Of a DNA stretch of 64,000 bases, positions 37,340-47,690 are shown in pieces. The first letter of the stretch is position 1. Each line of letters starts with the position of its first letter. The notes under the pieces were generated by a model. That model was not told where the DNA came from. It did not search any database and saw only the letters and a program-made list of their open reading frames with translations. The stretch covers positions 8,167,814-8,231,813 of the forward strand of contig CP136063.1 of assembly GCA_032622095.1 (NCBI GenBank). Direction: 5' to 3'. Made by a program: the position numbers and the translations under genes. This DNA comes from Siphonodentalium dalli (Eukaryota; Mollusca; Scaphopoda; Gadilida; Siphonodentaliidae).

Positions 37340-38899
37340 AAAAATGGTAAATATTGCCCCAGGGTGTCCTGCAATGGCTTACAAATTGTGGTTGATATAT
37401 AAAATTGGCTAATCTGTATTATATACATTGAATACCAACATGTCTGATGCACCACGGATCATTGTTGCTATTGTCACCACTGACATCACCAGAAATATTG
37501 GATTTTTCTCTCAGAAAACTTGACATAAATATCGGCAAAAATTAACTTTTCAGTGTTGGACAATTGTTTTAAGTACAATGCAACTATCATTGGTATCAAA
37601 GGTATTTATTGTTTTGGTCTATCTTAAATGTATCACATTACGGTGTTTATAGACCAAATTGCTCAAGATGGCTTCCAATATGGCAACCACATTTGTAAAA
37701 AGTATTTTTTTTACATATATCCCGAACATTATTCTCTGCGTTATCCGACAAGGTAGTAAATTGTGACTCACTTGGTTATTATACGTGTTAGATAATTAAC
37801 TGACAACTACGTTCTATTATGTTTGTCCCAGTTCCGTATGGGGCATGACAAATTCATTTTACAGTTGCAGTATGGAATTTTGTGGAGATCCCCATTTGTG
37901 ATTCTTGCCATATTATTGAAAGGAAATGGGCATAACTTTGAAACGGAACTGAGATGAACCATAATATGTAGCTATTCTGGTCCATTATGATAAAACATAT
38001 CAACTGGATACAGGGTGGATGCCAAGATGGTAGCCAGGGAGTTACTGTATGCTCATCGTGGCGTTATACATCATCATTCCTGTAAATATAAATTCATAAA
38101 TCGGCCATTAAATGATCTTGTTCATTTCAAACAATTGTTTATGCTTACTGCCCATAATAGTTCATTTGACACAAGTAGAACTTTTCTCAAAGTAAATTTA
38201 GCTTCTCATGTGCATGGTCAGTGGCTCAGTGGACACTGATCCCCAGTGACAAGCAACTGTTCATCGCAGTTACTGGTACTATGGAAACATACATGTTAAA
38301 ACTCAACCAATTTAAGTTACTTGCACCGCTGCAAACTTTAACTTAGCTTGAAAGATATATGTCTTATTAGCATAATAGTAGCAACTGTTTAAGTAATGGT
38401 TCCAATCACAGAACACATGACCAACGCTAATAATCCTCAAGCATATTAGGCAAAAAAATAAAAACACCTATGGGATATTTCCAGTTAAACTTTTCACATG
38501 CACATAATTTAACTGATCGGAAAGGTTATAAATATACCTTCGATCCGCCTATATACCTTAATCAACTATTACAGTGACCGTGAACATTTTGACAAGTGCA
38601 AATTTTGGCATCTGCGAATAAAATAATGCCAGTAATTATAGTTGTGGGAGCAATAGCTCCCTTTTCCTGGGAAACACTTAGCCAATGCATTCTCTTTTAT
38701 ACTGGTAGGTGAGTTGCCATATTGGCAACTCGCATATATAAGAGAATGCATTGGCACAGGGTTTTTGCAAAATTTCAGGAAGCTCCAGTTAGGAAAGGGT
38801 TAATAAATAGCATCAGCTAAGAAGTAGTATCAGCTTAGAAGATAATATATGTAGGAAAATTAATACACAGGGGTACTGTAACATGACTCATGGATTGTC
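36153..38899 (+). repeat. Segmental duplication X, copy 1
   Basis: Almost identical to 57285-60211 in the same orientation, covering the end of the tandem array and about 1.56 kb of otherwise unrepeated flank. Only scattered substitutions and length changes are visible; copy 2 has about one extra tandem unit. Both end at the word CATGGATTGTC, after which copy 1 continues into repeat S and copy 2 into unrelated sequence. Confidence 0.85.
38681..38755. repeat. 75-bp hairpin inside duplication X
   Basis: GCCAATGCATTCTCTT faces AAGAGAATGCATTGGC, with an inner stem GAGTTGCC-ATATT-GGCAACTC. It recurs at 59993-60067 (within X copy 2) and, diverged, at 26055-26124. Confidence 0.7.
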
Positions 38900-39260
38900 A
38901 AGTTTGTATATAAAATGGTGTATGTACATCCAACCGAAAGCCAATGACTGGCGGTAGCGCATGTTCCAAGGTGCCCGACACTATATGCTATGAATTTGGT
39001 AAGTCACTTTAAGCTAGTGTTTCGTGTCTATTTTTATTCGCCGACTACTCGTCAGGGGACAGGCGATTTAATTAGATAAGTTGACATTTTATATGTCTGT
39101 TAACATGTATTCCATGTGTATATAGTTTGGGCCACGTCATGTGGTGTTGTTGGATTTGCAAATTTCATGCAATCATTCTGTTAACATGTATTCCATGTGT
39201 ATATAGTTTTTCCACGTCATGTGGGATTGTTGGATTTGCAATTTTCATGCAATCATTCTT
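38900..39260 (+). repeat. Repeat S, copy 1
   Basis: 361 bp beginning AAGTTTGTATATAAAATGG and ending ATGCAATCATTCT. Identical or nearly so to 40156-40516. It contains its own 78-83 bp tandem duplication (CTGTTAACATGTATTCCATG twice, at about 39097 and 39177). Confidence 0.85.
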
Positions 39261-39267
39261 TACATTC

Positions 39268-40155
39268 TGTCCAAATGAACTAGTGGGCCATAGGTTCTTG
39301 CTGGCATGCCAGAACATGATACCAATTACGAATTTATCATTATATAGGTAACAGTGGGTTCTAAATAGCACATGCATCGCTTATGGATGAGAATTAATTC
39401 ATGAGTATTGTCCAGACATCATCGATCATCTACACATCTATGTGCACCCATTAATTTGGGATATTAATGTGTATAGCTATAGTGATAATATAGCTGTATA
39501 TTTAGCGTGTATCATTAGCTATAATGTACCATTGTAAGTTTGTGACCCGAGCGTGTACACGTGGTGTAATATGTACAATTGTAGTGCGCCCGTTCAGTGG
39601 GGTATTTTATATGTATAGCTATATCAATGATATAGCATTGTTACTGGAAACTACCGTTTCGGTATAGTTTATTCAATTAGTCAATCCTAACACAATATGC
39701 ACAATTGTAGTGCGCCCGTTCAGTGGGGTATTTGATATGTATAGCTATATCAATGATATAGCATTGTTACTGGAAACTACCGTTTCGGTATAGTTTATTC
39801 AATTAGTCCATCCTAACACCAAGGCTGGCGCAAATCCGTTGATAAGCGGGTCCTTGAAATGTCATGTGTATATCTAACGTGTACCGTTAGCTATAAGAAT
39901 AATACAGCATTATTAGTTAATGACCCGAGTGTATACTCGTGGTGGTATATACACATTTGTAGTGTGCCCATTTAGGGATATTTGTTTAAGTATAGTTATT
40001 ATAGCTATAATATAGCATTGTATCATGAATTGTATAGTGACTTATCCAAGCATATTCGGATCAACACAGAACAACACAGCCAACCAGTCGAAGCAGACAG
40101 GATACCTGGTAATTAAACCAGTTATTCAACAGGATTACTATCACCGAGGAATGTC
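39268..40155 (+). repeat. Repeat T, copy 1
   Basis: 888 bp, repeated at 56255-57142 with the same length and very few differences. It contains a tandem pair of about 126-bp units (39575-39820) with TATAGCTATATCAATGATATAGCA and GGAAACTACCGTTTC, each with short dyads, and further TATAGCTATA words elsewhere. No coding potential is evident. Confidence 0.85.
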
Positions 40156-40516
40156 AAGTTTGTATATAAAATGGTGTATGTACATCCAACCGAAAGCCAA
40201 TGACTGGCGGTAGCGCATGTTCCAAGGTGCCCGACACTATATGCTATGAATTTGGTAAGTCACTTTAAGCTAGTGTTTCGTGTCTATTTTTATTCGCCGA
40301 CTACTCGTCAGGGGACAGGCGATTTAATTAGATAAGTTGACATTTTATATGTCTGTTAACATGTATTCCATGTGTATATAGTTTGGGCCACGTCATGTGG
40401 TGTTGTTGGATTTGCAATTTTCATGCAATCATTCTGTTAACATGTATTCCATGTGTATATAGTTTTTCCACGTCATGTGGGATTGTTGGATTTGCAATTT
40501 TCATGCAATCATTCTG
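40156..40516 (+). repeat. Repeat S, copy 2
   Basis: Same 361-bp sequence as 38900-39260. It is followed by the 50-bp target repeat (40534-40583) into which the LTR retroelement inserted. Confidence 0.85.
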
Positions 40517-40579
40517 TTGGATGGTTTGTAGTTTGTCTTATTTGACTCGCCGTTAATCTTAGTCTGACATATTTCTGAC

Positions 40580-40583
40580 TGTA
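40580..40583. repeat. Target-site duplication, left (TGTA)
   Basis: TGTA directly before the LTR and again directly after the other LTR at 55564-55567. The uninterrupted copy of the target repeat at 55826-55882 has TGTA once, which confirms a 4-bp duplication. Confidence 0.85.
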
Positions 40584-41039
40584 TGTGAGGTAATGAACAC
40601 ATAGATATAGTAGGTACAAGTCTTTATTATGTTGTGAATAAGATATGCAGTGTGTACAAATATAATGATCAATAGTCGCCGCGAAATGATGTCCTCGAAT
40701 GGGTGATGCCTGGTGTGAATGATGCCTGGATATAATCTAGGGAGGAGATGAGTCTAGTGAAAGCATGAGGTGATGGGATGTGGTTGTCTCTTATATACTA
40801 TTTGGGACGCATATTAGATGAGGCGTTTGGCAATACACATCGGGATTGGTTCCTTCGTTATGGGCATTTCCCTTGACCATATTTGGGAGCCATCTTCATT
40901 GTGTGTATATCTTCGCTGAGATTAAGACGTGTGAGGTTTCGAGAACCGAACACGAATATCTGAGTTTGGGGTTTTATATATTGGGAAATTCGTATAGTTT
41001 GAATCAAGTTGTGAGATTATAATGGGTAGTTATCTCACA
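40584..41039 (-). repeat. 3' LTR
   Basis: 456 bp, TGTGAG...CTCACA. On the minus strand it holds the core promoter word AGTATATAAG (40790-40799) and AATAAA (plus strand TTTATT at 40623-40628) about 40 nt from its end, as expected for U3-R-U5. Visible differences from the 5' LTR: G/A, T/C, A/G and A/C substitutions. Confidence 0.92.
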
Positions 41040-41043
41040 TATG

Positions 41044-41053
41044 TCCCCCACCC
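41044..41053 (-). promoter_or_regulatory. Candidate polypurine tract
   Basis: Minus-strand GGGTGGGGGA lies 4 nt upstream of the 3' LTR. It is short and has one T, but its position is right for priming plus-strand DNA synthesis. Confidence 0.6.
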
Positions 41054-41847
41054 GTGTAAGATTTTTAGCGCAGCGGAAAATCTTATGTAACATCAAAATT
41101 ATGGACCTAACTGGGGAAATTGTGATCATGTAATGTGGATGAGGCTGAAATGAAGTATAATAACATTGATTGTGGTGAAGTTATGATTAATACATGTGGA
41201 ACAAAGTTGTCTTAAAATGATGATATGCAATATTAAGTTGTCTTAAAATGATGATACGCAATATTATGAGATTATGAAATAAATGGTGGGAAAAGCATAT
41301 ATGGGTTGGTATATAAAATGATCGTGCAAGCAGTCATAATGCGTGCTATATTGATATGTAGGATAAGGTATGATAATAGAATATAGAGATACAAGTATGA
41401 GAAGTAATGAATATAACAATACGGTAATAGTGCATGGTATGTTTTGTAAATGATGAACATTGGTGATGTATTATATAAATGCATGTTGTGTTGTTAATAA
41501 AATCATGACGATATGTATACATTCGGTATTGTGGTAATGAGAGACCAAATGTTTCTCATCTGCCGTCAATTGCACAGGGAATTGTTGAGAGCATGTGTCA
41601 GAGGTGAAATATTGTTTGGAGTGTGGTATATGAGGCTTTGATTAATGCGTTTGTTGATAGTTGGCGAGATCCATGACCAATGTTATTGAAGATAATCGGC
41701 CGTCAGTTGTCTAACTCTTGGGATTGGCACGTGTCATAATGGCGTTAGCATATGCAGCTGACGTGGTATGCATGCAGTAACGATATTAAAATTAGTCTGT
41801 GGGTTTGTGCCCCTTATAGGAAAAAAATGGTATTATTGGGAAAATTA
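41054..41847 (-). other. Non-coding 3' region between env and LTR
   Basis: About 0.8 kb of AT-rich sequence without a supported ORF; presumably the 3' untranslated part of the env and genomic RNAs. Confidence 0.5.
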
Positions 41848-44088
41848 TCAATATAGATTAAGTGGTGGGTTATGGATGGACGCGTGAGTTTTTATTATTT
41901 TCATAGGTCGTAATGTGGATGATTCATCATCAACATCTCGCGGGTGTTTTTTGGGAAATGTCAAATCTTCTTGTGTACTTTGTATTTGAGGTTGCTTAGC
42001 TGGAGACAAATGAATATCTTTTGTAGCTTCCTTGGGTATTGGTGGGGTTAGTCTGTGACGAAGTTGCATATCAGTTCCATTTATCATTTGGTTAAGTTTA
42101 TTTCGTCGCTTTGCGATTTTAATTCGTCGCGTGTTGTGATTGCGTTGAGTCTGATATTGGGAAATTTTCGTAATACACTGAATAATGTATTTGCGACTTG
42201 AGATGGCAATCAGTAAAATTAATATGAACGTAATGACCGCGGGAATGATGATTTGGTAATAATCCTGTTTTTTCTTTTGTTTGATGGGTTGCAGGGAAGT
42301 GACTGTTTGCAGAAAATCATATAATGATAGTTGCTTTATGGGGGGTAACTTGTTTGGAATCGATACTTGAGGGGGCAAGTTATGAATTTGGGAAAATAAT
42401 GGCTTCCATTGTGGCAATTTATGTAATTCAATAGTTGATTGTAATTGGGTTATTTGTGTCTTGATGGTGATGTTTGATGAGTTCAAAGTTGTGAATGCAA
42501 TTAGTTTGATACTGGCTGATGTAGCTATGCACCTTGGTGGTAAAGTTATCGTTGCGATGGGGGGTAAAATTGTGATTCTATACGGTCGTTTTCTTAAGAG
42601 ATTGTGATGACAGTTTACTGTAAATGTATGAGCTTTCGTGGTTGTTATAAGCCATGTACATGCCGCCAGCTTAATAGCGGATGGTAAATTATACTGAGGG
42701 TAAATGGCTATAGGGCAATTTGTGGCGGTATTTTTTGTATCATTGGTGAATATGTTGAGTAGGCAGTTATGATTATGTGATGCGGCGATTGAAATTTTTT
42801 GAATTTTACAATATGGTAATTTGTTTAAAACACGGTCGGGAGATAATAGCAGGTAATTATGAGTAATATCGATTCGGGCAACTGTATATTTATTGTTGTG
42901 TCTGAGTCTTGGGTCTCGAGGGTCTAATGGATAAAAAAATGGTATAGCGCGGAATATGTCAAACTGCATTCTGATATCGCGTAAATAAATTGTTATGGTA
43001 ATGATTAGTCTGCTGTCTGTGAGTATGGTTTGTGTCTTCAAATGTTGGTAATATTTTGCAATTCCCGATTCTATGGGGAATGGTAACTTCAAATGGGCTG
43101 GAAGTAATTTCGTTATACTGTCAAGTGCCTTTTTTAAATGTATTGGGCTTATGATCTCCGGTGTAAATCGGTGGTTAATTAGAGAGGCAATTTGAACTTT
43201 AAGATGTCGCAAATATAATTTTGCTTGGATAACGTCTTGTTGTATTTCATGTAATATTACTAGAAACTTAGCGTTGATGATTGTGAATATTTCAATTGTA
43301 TGCACATGTTTTTGGGTTCGATGTGTTTCTTTTCGAAGTGTGGCTTGAATATTGGATATTGTTGTTGATAATGTGTTGACTCGTTGGCGATTTTCGTTTG
43401 AAATGACGCGTGTTATATTCATGATAGAATAAGCGGTTTGAGTATCGTGTTGGATTTTTTTTTGGTTTTGGTAGAGGGTTCGTATGTTATCTTCTACATG
43501 TGTAATATCTGACATCGAAGGGGTGCCAAATAGAAACTTGGCGATATCGCTTATTACGGGTAATATTGCTTGTTTGAGTCTTTTGGTATTATGGAGTTGA
43601 TAATAATTATGATATTCATATTGGATTTGTTTTGTTTCCGTGAGAGCCGCTGCTAATTCAGTTTGTAAATCTGTCAAAATGTTGATGAGATTAAAGTTAA
43701 TGTTATTTGTCTCGTTCCTGAATGGAGGTTTGTTATGGTGATATGTGCTTTGATGAAACGTGGCACAAATGCTATTGAGTTTATTTTGGGCCATCCTTAT
43801 CTCGGTAGCGAGTCTTGCTATGTAGGTATAATATGGTGTTAGTTCGATGAGAAAACTGAGATCCCAATTTTCATTTGAGACAGCAATTTGCCGGTGATGC
43901 AAAAATAACATGTTCTGTCGAGTTAACATAGCGTCACTAGTTTGAAAGCCGATGATAAGTATGAAGAGGGTCGCTTTAACGAAGTTTTCTGTAGGCTTCA
44001 TATCGCTTGCACCCCTATAAGTAAAAATATCGGTGTGTATTAGCGGGTTAGCCGGTATCTGATTATAAAGATAGATTAGCGTGGGCAT
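41848..44088 (-). CDS. env: Envelope-like protein, baculovirus-F/errantivirus type
   Basis: 746 codons, intact. Starting at the second methionine (residue 30, position 44001) gives a typical signal peptide (hydrophobic KATLFILIIGF), so that start is preferred. Around residues 172-212 the segment with LPVISDIAKFLFGTPSMSD, followed by a NIRTLYQNQKKI helix, resembles the conserved G-x-LFG-T motif region of baculovirus F proteins and errantivirus Env. A TKR dibasic stands before it, but no strict RXXR furin site is visible. A single transmembrane segment lies at about 612-631 (IIIPAVITFILILLIAIS), followed by a basic cytoplasmic tail of about 116 residues, long for this class. N-glycosylation sequons such as NET at 125 are present. 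It would be a type I membrane fusion glycoprotein. The assignment rests on motif and topology, not on a search. The ORF is head to head with antisense gene A. Confidence 0.8.
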   Translation of the reverse strand: MPTLIYLYNQIPANPLIHTDIFTYRGASDMKPTENFVKATLFILIIGFQTSDAMLTRQNMLFLHHRQIAVSNENWDLSFLIELTPYYTYIARLATEIRMAQNKLNSICATFHQSTYHHNKPPFRNETNNINFNLINILTDLQTELAAALTETKQIQYEYHNYYQLHNTKRLKQAILPVISDIAKFLFGTPSMSDITHVEDNIRTLYQNQKKIQHDTQTAYSIMNITRVISNENRQRVNTLSTTISNIQATLRKETHRTQKHVHTIEIFTIINAKFLVILHEIQQDVIQAKLYLRHLKVQIASLINHRFTPEIISPIHLKKALDSITKLLPAHLKLPFPIESGIAKYYQHLKTQTILTDSRLIITITIYLRDIRMQFDIFRAIPFFYPLDPRDPRLRHNNKYTVARIDITHNYLLLSPDRVLNKLPYCKIQKISIAASHNHNCLLNIFTNDTKNTATNCPIAIYPQYNLPSAIKLAACTWLITTTKAHTFTVNCHHNLLRKRPYRITILPPIATITLPPRCIATSASIKLIAFTTLNSSNITIKTQITQLQSTIELHKLPQWKPLFSQIHNLPPQVSIPNKLPPIKQLSLYDFLQTVTSLQPIKQKKKQDYYQIIIPAVITFILILLIAISSRKYIIQCITKISQYQTQRNHNTRRIKIAKRRNKLNQMINGTDMQLRHRLTPPIPKEATKDIHLSPAKQPQIQSTQEDLTFPKKHPRDVDDESSTLRPMKIIKTHASIHNPPLNLY

Positions 44089-44203
44089 GGCTTTTATGGG
44101 TTAACTGGTTTGATTAATCGATGAGATTTTTCGGCCGGTGTAAGTTGTAATGTCATTCTCACATTACTGTGTAAAATTGGTACCCCCAGAAATCGACGAA
44201 ATA

Positions 44204-44211
44204 TGACGTCA
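44204..44211. promoter_or_regulatory. CRE/ATF palindrome TGACGTCA
   Basis: A perfect 8-bp CRE lies in the 264-bp gap between the env start (minus) and antisense gene A (plus), 79 bp upstream of the gene A TATA box. It could serve either direction. A single 8-mer can occur by chance; its position is what makes it notable. Confidence 0.4.
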
Positions 44212-44289
44212 CGCGATGCCAGTGTGTGTACCAATTAGCCGCGCTGCGTGCGCTAGGCGTGTCGACGAAGGTAATTAGTGGTATAGCGT

Positions 44290-44296
44290 TATAAAT
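44290..44296 (+). promoter_or_regulatory. TATA box of antisense gene A
   Basis: TATAAAT, 63 bp before the ATG at 44353. A start site about 30 bp downstream would leave a leader of roughly 30 nt. An upstream ATG at 44309 opens a 15-codon frame; if transcription starts downstream of it, it is not included. Confidence 0.5.
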
Positions 44297-44352
44297 GCGT
44301 TGGCCATTATGGCTGTGAATTATTGCGGGCCTGTCTTTCGATATTTGCAGTT

Positions 44353-44658
44353 ATGAGTCAACTTTTGAGTGAGTTAGAGTGTAAGTTGAGAAATGCGAAG
44401 GCAAATGGTTTAGGGTATTTTGGGGTGATCGTTGATTCGATCTATCTGACCTACGTGAATGATCAGATAGTCGATCAATTTGAGCGGGGGAATGAGCACG
44501 CCCGTACGGGGGTATCATCCAAGAGCGATCGCTATCTGTGTACGTTGTGGCTAGAAGAAAATGAGAGGTGTTACCTCATTTTAAATTTGAGGAAGCAGCT
44601 TAGGGAAGAGAGGAGAAGGTTGATGGATCTGTGGTCGGAAAAACAGACTGACTGGTAA
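44353..44658 (+). CDS. Antisense accessory protein A (101 aa), unknown function
   Basis: Unrecognised small protein on the strand opposite to gag-pol-env. The C-terminal half is highly charged and probably helical; residues ENERCYLILNLRKQL then REERRRLMDLWSEK align without gaps to the C-terminus of antisense protein B (46135-46410): 13 of 29 positions identical, most others conservative (pattern ExERCxxxxNLRxxxxxERxRxxDxWS). Both start MS. A TATA box lies 63 bp upstream and AATAAA 277 bp downstream of the stop (44935-44940), so it could be an independent transcription unit. No signal peptide or transmembrane segment. Function unknown; by position it could modulate element expression, host defence or envelope expression, but nothing in the sequence proves that. 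Homology between A and B is the main evidence that it is a real gene. Confidence 0.6.
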   Translation: MSQLLSELECKLRNAKANGLGYFGVIVDSIYLTYVNDQIVDQFERGNEHARTGVSSKSDRYLCTLWLEENERCYLILNLRKQLREERRRLMDLWSEKQTDW

Positions 44659-45118
44659 GACGGAGTTGAGTTGGGTCGGCTGATGAGCGAGATTTGAGGA
44701 GGTTTGGCAGGAGGAGTGAAGGAGAAAGATGGGCCCAATCTTTGATAGCTGTTTGTGCCTATATACTTTAACGTGGGCTACATCGTGCTAATGAAGATTG
44801 GTTTCATTGAAAACATCACATGGACATCTGAATGTGAACGACAAGTGGTATTGCTGTATTATTTATAAAATGTATGTGTCATAGGGTGTAGGTATACCAA
44901 CAGTCATGTCAATATGGATATCAAAAGGCATATGAATAAATGCGTATTGTGTACTGCTATATATAGGTTCTTATTGCTATATTTGACATGATTATTGGCG
45001 GAAATATTTGTTGATTGTATAGTATTAGGGGAGTGCAATTGACGCATGGAATAGTAGTTCTATCTATATTGTAATGATAATATTTGATCGCGCATTGTCA
45101 CGCGGCTCCGGTTATCTT

Positions 45119-45560
45119 GGCGGTGGGGGGGGGGGGGGGGGTATGTATACGATATGGTCGTGTTGGGAGATATATTGTGATTTGCACATACATGTTATTC
45201 AGGCTCATTTTAGCTCTGCACATGTATATGTGATTTAGGGTATTGTGGGCAGTTGGGGGGGGGGGGGTACATATACGATATGGTCGTGTTGGGAGATATA
45301 TTGTGATTTTCACATACATGTTATTCAGGCTCATTTTAGCTCTGCACATGTATATGTGAATTAGGGTATTGTGGGCAGTTGGGGGGGGGTGGTACATATA
45401 CGATATGGTCATGTTGGGAGATATATTGTGATTTTCGCATACATGTTATTCAGGCTCATTTTAGCTCTGCACATGTATATGTGATTTAGGGTATTGTGGG
45501 CAGTTGGGGGGGGTGGTGGTACATATACGATATGGTCGTGTTGAGAGATATATTGTGACT
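45119..45560. repeat. About 126-bp minisatellite with G-runs (downstream of gene A)
   Basis: Three full units and a part unit, 125-127 bp apart (marker GATATGGTC at 45151, 45277, 45402, 45529). Each junction has a run of 7-18 G on the plus strand. Copies are nearly identical outside the G-runs. Confidence 0.9.
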
Positions 45561-46080
45561 TACATCTCACTAGATACGTGGTGTGTGGGGGAGGGGTCTG
45601 GTGTATGTGTTGTGGAAGTGGAAGGTTAACCTATCGGTGTTCTTGTTATACTTATTGGTTAGTGTGGGTCGCTTGATTTGGGTTATTTGAGTTTAATGAA
45701 TAATTATGGATAGTTTTATGTTTATGAGGCAGATAAATTGGCTGGGTAATGTTTGTTTATGTTATGGTTTATGTTGAAATATTCCTATTTATTGATATGA
45801 TACTTGTGTAACATATTTTTATTGTATTTATTTTGTTTTTGTTGTTTGAGGGAAGCAAGTTTTAGCCCTGTGTGCATTGTGCACCGATGCACACTGGACT
45901 TGCCATGCAGCATTGAGTTATATCTGATTATTAGATGATGTTTAGTGTGTTTATTTATCATTGGATATTATGTTTGAGATAGATAGTGCCTAGCATGTCC
46001 CTCGGGAATCTTCGAGAGTGCTTACTTGGTTTGGCACAGCGTCTCGATTCGATACGGACGCTATCTGCCAATATGAGATG

Positions 46081-46090
46081 AGTATATAAG
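46081..46090 (+). promoter_or_regulatory. TATA box of antisense gene B
   Basis: AGTATATAAG, 52 bp before the ATG at 46135. The same 10-mer is the core promoter word of the LTRs (minus strand, 40790-40799 and 55314-55323), so the antisense gene carries an LTR-like core promoter in opposite orientation. Confidence 0.55.
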
Positions 46091-46134
46091 GTGTGGGAAT
46101 ATCGACAAGTGTTATTTCTGACTTAATTTTCATT

Positions 46135-46410
46135 ATGTCTGATTACTTGCGATTCTTGGAGGCTGAGGTTGCCGTGTTAGAAACTAGTCAATATGAGGTG
46201 ACAATGCAGTATGTGGACCACATACTGGCATTTCATGATGTTATAGTTGCTGTGTGCCTTGCCGGAGGCACCAGTATAGATTGGGCACGGTACTTTAGTA
46301 CCGTGTCTGAGTTAGAAAGATGCCAGACAGTGATAAATCTCCGGATGGAGATCATAGATGAAAGGCAGCGAATTGTGGACATCTGGAGTCAACATCGGAG
46401 AGTGTTGTAA
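46135..46410 (+). CDS. Antisense accessory protein B (91 aa), paralogue of A
   Basis: Unrecognised small protein, start chosen at the ATG 52 bp behind the TATA box (upstream in-frame codons lack an ATG). It is acidic and helical in the first third (YLRFLEAEVAVLE), has a hydrophobic middle (HDVIVAVCLAGG) and a charged C-terminus ELERCQTVINLRMEI then IDERQRIVDIWSQH that aligns ungapped with protein A. The two genes are 1.5 kb apart, in the same direction, each followed by a G-rich minisatellite, which suggests duplication of a whole module. N-terminal halves have diverged strongly. It lies on the non-template side of the pol-env insert. Function unknown. Confidence 0.6.
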   Translation: MSDYLRFLEAEVAVLETSQYEVTMQYVDHILAFHDVIVAVCLAGGTSIDWARYFSTVSELERCQTVINLRMEIIDERQRIVDIWSQHRRVL

Positions 46411-47049
46411 GAAGATGTCGCTGTGAATGCTGCCCCTGATGAATTTGGAGCGTCCCTGGATCAAGAGCTGGCTTGCATTCTGCAAGCTGGCACGGTGTTT
46501 AGCCAAAAATAACATGAATTGAATTGTTTTTGTGGTTATTCACTGTGTCAGCCTGTAGAAATAACATCTTGCTGATAAATTCAGTGAAAAGAAATGTATT
46601 ATTTTTTTATTTTTGTTGTTGTTGTTGTTGTTGTAATCGTGGTAATGCCCCAAAGGTGTTAATATTGGTTGAGTTACAACGAGTAACTTTTGTAAACGTG
46701 CTAAATCGCCAAAGATTATTTAATTATAGTCTAAGATTGGTTGAAATGTAAAGAGATAAATATATTATTAGACCGCTGCCAAGAATTATTACAGAGTTCA
46801 ATACTGTTATTGATTGGGTTATCTAAGTTTTAGAATGAAGAGCGTTTGTTTGTTCGTTCGAATAAATTTGGTTTTAGTTATTTCGGAGAGTTTATGGGAA
46901 CGTATGGAATATGGGAGAAATGCCAGGGTTGATATAATATACGCTCTATAGTAAAGAGTGTTATACGTTTGCTTCTGGGTTTCGTGGGTTCAAATAATGT
47001 CGGTAAATGTATGTGAGATGCGAGGTGGGAAATCAGTGATGGTGGTGGA

Positions 47050-47690
47050 AATGTCGTGGTTTCTATACCAATCGTTCTGTGATGAAGAACGTTATTTGGC
47101 AGTATTGGGGGGGGGTGATATTGAGGGAAATATGCCGTGATGATTGTATCACCTACTATATAATATAATTATAGTGGCGTTGGTGGGTGGGGGTGTCTAC
47201 TTGAGGGATAATATGCCGTGGTTTCTGTACCAATCGTTCTATGATAAAGAGCGTTGTTTGGCAGGAGGGGGTGGGTGGTATTGAGGGAAATATGCCGTGA
47301 TTATTGTATCACCTACTATATAATATAATTATAGTGTCTTGTGGCGGTGGTGGGTGGGGGTGTCTACATTGAGGGATAATATGCCGTGGTTTCTGTACCA
47401 ATCGTTCTTATGATAAAGAGCGTTGTTTGGCAGGAGGGGGGGGGGGTGGTATTGAGGGAAATATGCCGTGATTATTGTATCACCTACTATATAATATAAT
47501 TATTGTGTCTTGTGGCGGTGGTGGGTGGGGGTGTCTACATTGAGGGATAATATGCCGTGGTTTCTGTACCAATCGTTCTTATGATAAAGAGCGTTGTTTG
47601 GCAGGAGGGGGGGGGGGTGGTATTGAGGGAAATATGCCGTGATTATTGTATCAACTACTATATAATATATATAGTGTATTGTGGCGTAGG
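47050..47690. repeat. About 170-bp minisatellite with G-runs (downstream of gene B)
   Basis: Four units 162-171 bp apart (marker GCCGTGGTTTCTGTACCAAT; first unit diverged, at 47052). Each has GTTGTTTGGCAGGAGG followed by a G-run of up to 12, then GTATCACCTACTATATAATA. Sequence is unrelated to the 45.1-kb array, but the arrangement behind an antisense gene is the same. Confidence 0.88.

Noticed and set aside
46524-46751. Possible third antisense gene with a poly-Cys stretch
   Set aside because: The cysteines come from a (TTG)n microsatellite, there is no ATG start with promoter, and it does not align with proteins A or B.
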